A stretch of DNA of 7,072 nucleotides, taken from NCBI GenBank assembly GCA_023664705.1, contig JAMPFE010000091.1, positions 1-7,072 of the forward strand, written 5' to 3'. Positions 1 through 5,278 of this stretch are shown piece by piece. Source of the stretch: Lachnospiraceae bacterium. Its GTDB lineage: Bacteria > Bacillota > Clostridia > Oscillospirales > Ruminococcaceae. The notes under the pieces are model-generated. The model was not told the DNA's origin. It searched no databases and saw nothing but the letters and a program-made list of their open reading frames with translations. The position numbers and the translations under genes are program-made. The stretch's first letter is position 1, and each line of letters opens with the position of its first letter.

Positions 1-322
1 CTGCCGTCTGATTGTACCTCATTCTGCGCTCGTGATTGCCCTCGTCCTCTTTCTGAACCTCGACGTTGTATAGATTATGGTCGCTGTCCTCGACAAGAGC
101 GTCCAATATCACGGAATGACTTTCGATATTCCTTATGGAATACTGCGTCTTGTGCTCGATGACGTGAACGTCCTTGCCCATAAGCGCCGAGAGCAGATAC
201 TCGCAAGCCGCCTTATCCCGCATAACGACCGAAAAAAACGTATCATCCATCAGGTTAAACTGCGACACCAGCGCCCTCTTCTGCTCGTATGTTCCTATCA
301 AGTCCTCGTGCCTGATTACCAA
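1..322 (-). CDS. Rpn/PD-(D/E)XK nuclease transposase-family protein, N-terminal part (runs off left edge)
   Basis: The minus-strand frame is open from a TTG start at 322 to the window edge and gives 107 codons. The start is chosen because AAGGGG lies about 9 bases upstream, just after a perfect promoter. The nearby ATG at 334 reads only four codons before a stop. The opening (residues about 22-50, with LMDDTFFSVVMRDK) resembles the N-terminus of the Rpn/PD-(D/E)XK transposase family (PF12784 type), which is common in Clostridia. Residues 72-91 carry the likely nuclease core: D74 in VILDALVED, then E88-x-Q90-K91 in YNVEVQK. Family members are thought to be DNA endonucleases that promote recombination or act as mobile accessory genes. 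The C-terminal half lies outside the window, so intactness cannot be judged. It may belong to the host flank or to the element. Family call is fairly sure; function in this cell is inference. Confidence 0.8.
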   Translation of the reverse strand, partial: MVIRHEDLIGTYEQKRALVSQFNLMDDTFFSVVMRDKAACEYLLSALMGKDVHVIEHKTQYSIRNIESHSVILDALVEDSDHNLYNVEVQKEDEGNHERRMRYNQTA

Positions 323-342
323 CAGATCATCCCCTTTTCTGT

Positions 343-371
343 ATTATACCACGGTTCGGCGGATTTGTCAA
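343..371 (-). promoter_or_regulatory. Consensus sigma-A promoter for the Rpn-family gene
   Basis: Reading the minus strand, TTGACA (371-366) is followed by a 17-base spacer and TATAAT (348-343), a perfect consensus match. Transcription would start near 335-337, leaving a leader of only about 14 bases that consists almost entirely of the AAGGGG ribosome site before the TTG at 322. Confidence 0.85.
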
Positions 372-546
372 GATGTAATAAAATGGCTTTAATAAAGGTT
401 TTTAGAAAACCGATTTTGCGGTTTATTGTTATAAAGCGTTCGTAACAACTTTTATGAAACCGTGTTGGAATAATAAAATTCACTTGTAAATAAATCGTTG
501 AAATCCAACATTAAACTAAAATAAACCTACACGGGAGGACTTACTT
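372..546. other. Repeat-rich intergenic region upstream of the excisionase-like gene
   Basis: No gene is seen here. It holds several short inverted repeats. GGTTTT-TAG-AAAACC (397-411) competes with AAACCG-ATTTTG-CGGTTT (407-424), and AAACCG recurs at 457-462. TTGTTA (426-431) faces TAACAA (443-448). TGTTGGA (463-469) faces TCCAACA (504-510). TCGTTGAAAT (495-504) recurs downstream of the excisionase-like gene. I found no convincing -35/-10 pair for that gene. The region could contain its operators or an attachment site, but neither is demonstrated. Confidence 0.4.
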
Positions 547-917
547 ATGTTTAACGAATACAATGATATAGTAACGGTTGACGAGCTTTGCGAGATGCTG
601 CGCATCGGAAGAAACAAGGCTTACGATTTGCTGAGGAACGGAGAGGTCAAGGCGTTCCGTTCGGGGAGACTTTGGATTATCTCAAAACAGGCAGTGGAGG
701 AATATGTAAGGGTATGCTCCAAATAATCGTGTGCCTTTTTGTAACGAAAACAGTATGTGTGATATAAAAAAATCAACAGCAAATTCTATATAAAATATTA
801 CTCGATTTTCCTTAATGTGAGAATTATATAGCGATAGGTAAAATATAATAAGTTCAATGGAATGCCAACATTTTTCAACGAAAATGTTTATCAATCTTGC
901 ATAATATTCGTTGAAAT
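495..917. repeat. Dispersed motif TCGTTGAAAT / CCAACATT flanking the excisionase-like gene
   Basis: TCGTTGAAAT occurs at 495-504 and again at 908-917, with an inverted copy of its first nine bases (TTTCAACGA) at 873-881. CCAACATT follows directly after the first copy (505-512) and directly precedes the inverted copy (865-872). TTTCAACGAA (873-882) and TTCGTTGAAA (907-916) form an exact 10-base inverted repeat. None lies inside the coding sequence. They may be protein-binding sites; chance in AT-rich DNA is not excluded. Confidence 0.45.
547..726 (+). CDS. Excisionase-like helix-turn-helix DNA-binding protein (59 aa)
   Basis: The 59-aa product starts at the ATG at 547, preceded by GGGAGGA with a spacing of about 8 bases, and ends with TAA at 724-726. 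Residues 8-58 match the HTH_17/excisionase (AlpA/Xis, MerR-like winged helix) pattern: VTVDELCEMLRIGRNKAYDLL forms the helix-turn-helix, then NGEVKAFRSGR is the wing, and W43-I-I followed by AVEEYV closes the domain. Length is normal for the family. Such proteins bend DNA at attachment sites to favour excision by an integrase, and some also act as repressors. Its position at the edge of a mobilization module fits that role. No integrase adjoins it, so its partner is unknown. A repeated 10-base motif lies on both sides of the gene and could be its binding site. Family call is strong; the excision role is inferred from context. Confidence 0.85.
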   Translation: MFNEYNDIVTVDELCEMLRIGRNKAYDLLRNGEVKAFRSGRLWIISKQAVEEYVRVCSK

Positions 918-966
918 TTAATAATCGGCAATAATTGCTAATAAAAAAATATAATACTAACATTAT
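727..966. other. AT-rich non-coding stretch downstream of the excisionase-like gene
   Basis: I see no supportable gene here on either strand. A minus-strand frame across it has no ribosome site, and its first residues are a translation of the hairpin array. The region holds AACATTTT-TCAACG-AAAATGTT (867-888), an 8-base-arm hairpin with no T-run, and two copies of the dispersed TCGTTGAAA motif. There is no clear terminator right after the excisionase-like gene, so its transcript probably continues to the terminator near 1044-1080. The stretch could contain an attachment site, oriT or a small RNA; none is proven. Confidence 0.4.
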
Positions 967-1033
967 ATTAAATAGGCGAAGCCTATTTAATTTGGGGGAG
1001 CGCTGCTCCCCCAAGCCCCCTCGCAAGGCGGGG
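967..1033. repeat. Array of three adjacent hairpins, each with a three-base loop
   Basis: Three perfect or near-perfect stems stand back to back. Hairpin 1 pairs ATTAAATAGGC (967-977) with GCCTATTTAAT (981-991) around loop GAA. Hairpin 2 pairs TTGGGGGAGC (992-1001) with GCTCCCCCAA (1005-1014) around GCT. Hairpin 3 pairs CCTCGC (1019-1024) with GCGGGG (1028-1033) around AAG, with one T-G pair. There are no spacer bases between hairpins 1 and 2. The layout resembles intergenic palindromic repeats of the REP/MITE kind seen in Clostridia. It lies in the 3' region of both converging genes and could protect or terminate transcripts. Confidence 0.65.
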
Positions 1034-1043
1034 AAGAACTACG

Positions 1044-1080
1044 AAATGAGGCAGCCCGATGAACGGGCTGCTTCATTTTT
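1044..1080 (+). terminator. Intrinsic terminator between converging transcription units
   Basis: GCAGCCCG (1051-1058) pairs with CGGGCTGC (1064-1071) around ATGAA. The stem extends outward through GAG/TTC and AAAT/ATTT to about 15 pairs with one G-T. On the plus strand the GC core is followed by TTCATTTTTCTT, a typical U-rich tail. On the minus strand the tail is weaker (ATTTCG), yet the stem sits just after the stop of the 723-aa gene at 1108, so it may work in both directions. An outer 9-base repeat, GGGGAAGAA (1030-1038) with TTCTTCCCC (1079-1087), encloses it. Confidence 0.75.
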
Positions 1081-1107
1081 CTTCCCCTCCTTGACCTCCC
1101 TTTTTCG

Positions 1108-3279
1108 TTACGGTATGTCGTCTAAGAGCTTATCAAAGAGGTTTACGGTTATGTCATATACAGACATTAACAACTGATATGAGGAAAACTTTGGTGAAAG
1201 AGTTTTTTCGGCTTTCTCGGCATGACTTTTTCTACCGTCTTTAATAATCGGTATTTTCTCGTCCAAATAGTTCATAATTTTTTTGTATGATGCTATAATC
1301 AGCTTATAATACAAATCGTGCCTTGAAGTTTGAATAAAAGCATGCATTTGATGTTCAAATAATTTTGAGGCGAAAAGAACCCGTTTAAGACTATATTCCC
1401 CGGTTGTGTCTTTTAGATATTCGTGGACAGATAGTCTTTGGGTTGCATGTCCATAATGGTTGAATTCGGGGATTTTAGGGAAAATGGATGAACCTTTTTT
1501 GGTTTTTACCAAAATTAAAGAAACCGCCAGAAATTGCCTTAGCGAGCAATTTTGAGGATGTTTTATAAAAAGCAGCGTATCCGCGAAAAAATAGAGCATT
1601 GCAGTTCTGGTGTTCTCAATAAGTTCCGGAATGTTCTCTTCATCAAAGACAGCGTGCATTCTATAAAAGTGGTCAAGGGTAAAATTAGTATTAGTGAAAC
1701 AACTGTTGCCTTTGTTGCGGTATATTGACAAATCCTCAAATACAACATTTAAATCCGTAGGCACTTCTTTGGGGCAGTAACCCCTGCTATCGTTGATGGC
1801 TTGGATATGGCTGTTCATATAGTCAGATATTATGACCTCCGTTTTAAGGTAAGCATATATTTCAGCCAAGAAGAGCCATGCAACAATTTGAACCAAAGCA
1901 TTATCTTTAAAATCATCTTTGAATTCTTCTTTAAATTGATAATTGTCAATTTTTGCCATTAGATCAACAAGAAGATTTTCTTTATATTTGTCATCGGTAT
2001 TCTCATCTGTGAACCAAACATCACAGGCACGCTTTGCAAAATTGCCCAGATGATCCATAACTGTGTCATGCAGATGTTCCAGTTCCCAAATAGTGGATAA
2101 TGGCAAATCGCGGAAAACAGTACTTTTTATGCAGGTAGAGACATTCCCGAATATGTTCTTATAAAGTATACCTCGCACAGTGAAGTTGCATTCGTCTACA
2201 TTAGCAAGAACTTTGTAAGCGGAATAATCCTCATATGCACATAACCCCTCTATTGCGGAATTTTCCTCGATATCATACAGAGCTTTTATTAATTTAAGCA
2301 ATGTCGCATTAAACGTGTTCGCTTTTTTTGTTACTACATGAAAACATTTTAACCATTTCACCGGGGTATTAACATATTTTTTTATTTGTCCCTCATCAGC
2401 TTTATTGTTTCCGTTGTATTGAGTTGCATCTAATAAAAAAATAAGCTCGTGTTGGTTTAAAGACAGTTTTTGGCAGTTGTTTGATATAAAACCACAATCA
2501 TATTGGCAAAGCGTATTGGCATCACGCTCAGATCCGTCCAAGGTAACAAACTCGCTAAAACTATCTTTGTGAGGATTGATTAGATAATTAAAATAAACCA
2601 AGTTGACTGTTCCTTCAAGTGGCAGATATATCCAATTATTGACAAGACACACCTCCCACGGCTTAAATTCTTCATATATAAGCCCCTCTTTTTCTAATAC
2701 AAGAAACAGATAGAAGTAGAAAAAGGCATAAAATACAAATCCAAACTCATAGTATCGCGGGAGAATATCTGCTTCAAACGAGAAACAGGTATCGCTAAAG
2801 TGATTTTCCCAAACCTGTTGCATAGCATCATTATTTCTGTCAAAATCCAGAATTCTCATGTAATGTGCAAACTCAAATATGACTTTATATTCGCGTGAGT
2901 CCTTTGGAAACAAACGCAAATTTCTTTCACACATACACCGCAACTCATTAAAAGAAGGTTTAACTTTTGAAAAATTTTTATTACATTCCAACAACTTCAT
3001 TTGATCTTCTGTCTCTGAATTAAAGTTAGGGGAATAATTGGATAAAATTCTATAAAGTGACGTAAGCGAAGTATAAACAGAACTTTGCACTTCCTCGGAA
3101 AAAGCATCGTCAATTTCCAATTTATGGAAATTATTGTGCCGCCAATGAAACTTTTTTAAACGATATGATTTGCCGCATTTATAAGTAGATTTTAAACATT
3201 GCGGAATGCGAAAATGCTTCGCCGATACAGCGGAAGATAAATTCTTTAATATTTGCTTTAATACGTCATTGTGCTCCAT
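1108..3279 (-). CDS. Large orphan protein of unknown function (723 aa), probable cargo gene
   Basis: I do not recognise this protein. The start is placed at the ATG at 3279, with TAGGGGG about 7 bases upstream. A longer frame back to 3363 would put 28 codons across the promoter, so it is rejected. The product has no signal peptide, no P-loop and no catalytic motif I can name. Residues 17-55 are rich in Lys, Arg, His and Cys. Residues 175-196 form an aromatic hydrophobic run (GFVFYAFFYFYLFLVL core) that may be a buried helix or one membrane segment. The rest appears mostly alpha-helical, with acidic, Lys-rich stretches (about 420-460) and a basic C-terminal helix region (about 625-700). The gene is monocistronic, opposite to the mobility operon, and clearly more AT-rich: a sampled 60-base line gave about 37% GC against about 57% in the helicase gene. 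That suggests separate acquisition. An accessory or defence role is possible but is only inference. Confidence 0.8.
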   Translation of the reverse strand: MEHNDVLKQILKNLSSAVSAKHFRIPQCLKSTYKCGKSYRLKKFHWRHNNFHKLEIDDAFSEEVQSSVYTSLTSLYRILSNYSPNFNSETEDQMKLLECNKNFSKVKPSFNELRCMCERNLRLFPKDSREYKVIFEFAHYMRILDFDRNNDAMQQVWENHFSDTCFSFEADILPRYYEFGFVFYAFFYFYLFLVLEKEGLIYEEFKPWEVCLVNNWIYLPLEGTVNLVYFNYLINPHKDSFSEFVTLDGSERDANTLCQYDCGFISNNCQKLSLNQHELIFLLDATQYNGNNKADEGQIKKYVNTPVKWLKCFHVVTKKANTFNATLLKLIKALYDIEENSAIEGLCAYEDYSAYKVLANVDECNFTVRGILYKNIFGNVSTCIKSTVFRDLPLSTIWELEHLHDTVMDHLGNFAKRACDVWFTDENTDDKYKENLLVDLMAKIDNYQFKEEFKDDFKDNALVQIVAWLFLAEIYAYLKTEVIISDYMNSHIQAINDSRGYCPKEVPTDLNVVFEDLSIYRNKGNSCFTNTNFTLDHFYRMHAVFDEENIPELIENTRTAMLYFFADTLLFIKHPQNCSLRQFLAVSLILVKTKKGSSIFPKIPEFNHYGHATQRLSVHEYLKDTTGEYSLKRVLFASKLFEHQMHAFIQTSRHDLYYKLIIASYKKIMNYLDEKIPIIKDGRKSHAEKAEKTLSPKFSSYQLLMSVYDITVNLFDKLLDDIP

Positions 3280-3309
3280 ATGGATACCCCCTATAATCCT
3301 ACTCTTTAT

Positions 3310-3338
3310 ATTATAAATCATATTTATTTTTTTGTCAA
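3310..3338 (-). promoter_or_regulatory. Consensus sigma-A promoter for the 723-aa gene
   Basis: On the minus strand TTGACA (3338-3333), a 17-base AT-rich spacer and TATAAT (3315-3310) form a perfect consensus promoter. Transcription would begin near 3303, about 24 bases before the ATG at 3279. This placement is the main reason for rejecting a start at 3363. Confidence 0.85.
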
Positions 3339-3393
3339 CCCCATAATCATTAGCAACGTCCAAAAAAATGTCCTAGATTGTACGGGAAAAATA

Positions 3394-3402
3394 TGTTACA
3401 AT
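3394..3402 (+). promoter_or_regulatory. Candidate extended -10 promoter for the mobility operon
   Basis: TGTTACAAT (3394-3402) fits an extended -10 element (TGnTACAAT). A recognisable -35 is lacking: TAGATT at 3374-3379, 17 bases upstream, matches only three of six bases. It lies about 80 bases before the helicase start in the 203-base gap between divergent genes. The palindrome GCGATCGC (3415-3422) just downstream could be an operator, with no direct support. Confidence 0.45.
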
Positions 3403-3482
3403 GAACACAACGAAGCGATCGCCTCAAAGGTCATACGCCAATGCATGGGTTATGACTGTATTTAACAAAGGAGGAATAGGGT

Positions 3483-4859
3483 ATGGATACATTTTATACC
3501 CCGTCGGACAAGTCCGACATCAATATCCCCGATGTGCTTGCGTACATCAGGGAACATTCACTGTTCTTCACCGCTAAGAACAGGCTGTATGTCTACAATG
3601 ACACAGCGTGCTATTTCGCGCACATACCGCGTGACGAACTCCCGAGGTACGTGCTGCGCTTCTTTAAAGAGGAACACCGTGGTGAAGTGCGGACATCGGT
3701 ACTCAACGAGATCGTTCGGCGGCTGCTATTGATGCCGAACGCCGAGGTCAATCTCAACGAGAGGCGCAAGTCGGCTCAGCACCTCATAAACCTGCGCAGC
3801 GGTGTGTACAGCTTGACGGACAAGCGACTAATACCGCGCAGCGAGATAACCCAAAGTCAACTGCTGGAGTGGTGTTTCACTTACTGTCTCGATTTCGACT
3901 ACGTCGAGGGCGCGGATTTAAAGGACGCTCCCGTTTATACGGAGTTTCTGAAAACCTCGCTTGACCTTGACACCGATAAGAGCAAGTCATGGCTGCTGTC
4001 GGAGATAATCGGCGTGTGCTTATCGGGAGTCCAAAACCACCGTCACATGTATATCCTTATGGGCGTGACGGGGAGCGGCAAGTCTGTGATAGCGGACTTC
4101 CTGCATCGGATAATCGCTCCCGAGAGTGCCGTAACGAGCTTCGGCTTGCAGGACGTATCGGGGCGGTTCAACAAGCAGCACCTTGAAAACGCCGTTCTGA
4201 ACATCTGCCGCGAGATAACGGCGAACCGCATCAAGGACACCGACACGCTCAAGGAGCTTATCGCCGAGGAGCCGATTTTCGTCGAGGGCAAGGGCAAAGA
4301 GGGCTACACAGCTTACCCTCATGTAAAGCTGTTCAGCTGCACGAACCAGCTCCCGCGCTTCGGCAATATGGACTCCTCGGGCAATCAGGCGCTGCTGAAC
4401 AGAATGATCGTGCTCAGGTTCAATCATTCTATCCCCGATGAAAATATCGACAGAGGGCTTGTGGACAAGCTGCTTGCCGAACGGAACATCATCTGCTCTC
4501 TGGCGGTAAAGTCGCTCCAGCGGCTGTACGACAACGGCTTTAAGTTCACCGTTCCCGAGGATACGAAACAGATGCTTGAATCGTATCACCGCGAGGACAT
4601 TAGCCTAGAGCTGTTTATCGAGCAGCATTGCCGTATAGCGGAGGGCTGTATGGTACATAATAAGGACTTTGTGGCAGCATATAACCGTTTCTGTATGGAA
4701 AATTTCTTTGCGCCATATAAAACGAGAGAAATCTCACAGTTTATAGGCGCAAACTTTCCAACCCTAAGATGTGAGCGTTTCAAGCTAAACGGGAAATATC
4801 TCTGGGGCTGGAAAGGAATAACTATCAAGGAGGAAAATGATTATGAGCAAGAACTGTAA
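3483..4859 (+). CDS. SF3 helicase, phage/plasmid P4-D5 type (primase C-terminal family)
   Basis: The 458-aa protein starts at the ATG at 3483, after AAAGGAGG with a good spacing. Residues about 15-175 resemble the D5_N region that precedes P4-type helicases, including the typical NLRSGVYSL motif (103-111). The superfamily 3 ATPase follows: Walker A GVTGSGKS (194-201), a Walker B-like strand LNICREI (239-245), sensor-1 KLFSCTNQLP (282-291), and arginine-finger candidates in LNRMIVLRF (305-313). Residues about 375-445 fit the C-terminal winged helix of D5-like proteins. No archaeo-eukaryotic primase domain or Toprim motif is present, so this is a helicase-only version; family names often still say primase. 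It would unwind the excised circle for replication or transfer. It is the first gene of the mobility operon and overlaps the next gene by 17 bases. The family call is strong. Confidence 0.9.
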   Translation: MDTFYTPSDKSDINIPDVLAYIREHSLFFTAKNRLYVYNDTACYFAHIPRDELPRYVLRFFKEEHRGEVRTSVLNEIVRRLLLMPNAEVNLNERRKSAQHLINLRSGVYSLTDKRLIPRSEITQSQLLEWCFTYCLDFDYVEGADLKDAPVYTEFLKTSLDLDTDKSKSWLLSEIIGVCLSGVQNHRHMYILMGVTGSGKSVIADFLHRIIAPESAVTSFGLQDVSGRFNKQHLENAVLNICREITANRIKDTDTLKELIAEEPIFVEGKGKEGYTAYPHVKLFSCTNQLPRFGNMDSSGNQALLNRMIVLRFNHSIPDENIDRGLVDKLLAERNIICSLAVKSLQRLYDNGFKFTVPEDTKQMLESYHREDISLELFIEQHCRIAEGCMVHNKDFVAAYNRFCMENFFAPYKTREISQFIGANFPTLRCERFKLNGKYLWGWKGITIKEENDYEQEL

Positions 4860-5277
4860 GAATGAAGGCAAGGCAAATATGGAGGTAATAAAAAAGGGCA
4901 AGATACCTGCGGGTAAGACGGATGACGGTAATACCAAGCCGACAACGCTGTCCGTAAAGCTGACTGCCGAGGAAAACCGTAAGTTTACGGAGGATTATGA
5001 ACGGAGCGGAATGCGGACGAAATCGGATTACGCGAGACACCTGATGTTCAACGCTGACCGAATTATCACAATCGAGAGCGGACACGAGATCCTCATAAAA
5101 CTTGCCGAGTGCGCCAATCTGCTCACCGCGATAGGCGAAAAAATTTCGCCTGCCAATAAAACGGATTTTGGCGAGGTAAGAAAGCAGTTCGGTAAAATCG
5201 AGGAGGATATTTCCTTTGCACTTGACTGCATTGACGCTATCAATAACAACGCGAATGACGGAAAGGAGGTGGTTTAA
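4843..5277 (+). CDS. MobC-like ribbon-helix-helix mobilization accessory protein
   Basis: The product is 144 aa. The ATG at 4843 is preferred because AAGGAGG (4827-4833) is 9 bases upstream. The ATG at 4837 would leave only 3. After a charged, Lys-rich N-terminus (residues 1-30), the region from about 33 to 68 (LSVKLTAEENRKFTEDYERSG then MRTKSDYARHLMF) has the strand-helix-helix pattern of MobC/NikA-like relaxosome proteins, which bind oriT as dimers and help the relaxase nick. The C-terminal half (about 80-140) looks helical and may oligomerise or contact the relaxase. It overlaps the helicase gene by 17 bases, and its stop is one base from the relaxase start, so translation is probably coupled. 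Length is typical for the family. A 7-base hairpin with an AAA loop (GGCGAAA/TTTCGCC, 5134-5150) lies within the gene. Confidence 0.82.
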   Translation: MSKNCKNEGKANMEVIKKGKIPAGKTDDGNTKPTTLSVKLTAEENRKFTEDYERSGMRTKSDYARHLMFNADRIITIESGHEILIKLAECANLLTAIGEKISPANKTDFGEVRKQFGKIEEDISFALDCIDAINNNANDGKEVV

Positions 5278-5278
5278 A

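Noticed and set aside
77..445. Plus-strand open frame of 122 codons
   Set aside because: It is antisense to the Rpn-family gene, which has clear motifs, a promoter and a ribosome site. It also runs through that promoter.
867..888. AACATTTT/AAAATGTT hairpin as a terminator for the excisionase-like gene
   Set aside because: The stem is all weak pairs but two, and no U-run follows on the plus strand.
682..1026. Open minus-strand frame of 114 codons
   Set aside because: Its first residues translate the hairpin array, it has no ribosome site, it overlaps the end of the excisionase-like gene, and the rest reads AT-rich DNA as Phe/Ile/Leu/Tyr.
3145..3162. HEPN-like Rx4H pattern (RLKKFH, residues 40-45) in the 723-aa protein
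   Set aside because: The pattern is short and common by chance, sits in a basic His-rich segment, and no HEPN helical context is evident.
3280..3363. 28-codon N-terminal extension of the 723-aa protein
   Set aside because: It covers the -10 and -35 boxes of a perfect promoter, and the ATG at 3279 has a better ribosome site.
3415..3422. GCGATCGC palindrome as an operator
   Set aside because: An eight-base palindrome alone is too short. No second copy or regulator links to it.
4020..4589. Minus-strand open frame of 189 codons inside the helicase gene
   Set aside because: It is a shadow of the helicase coding strand, where codon bias keeps the opposite strand open. No ribosome site or recognisable motif is present.
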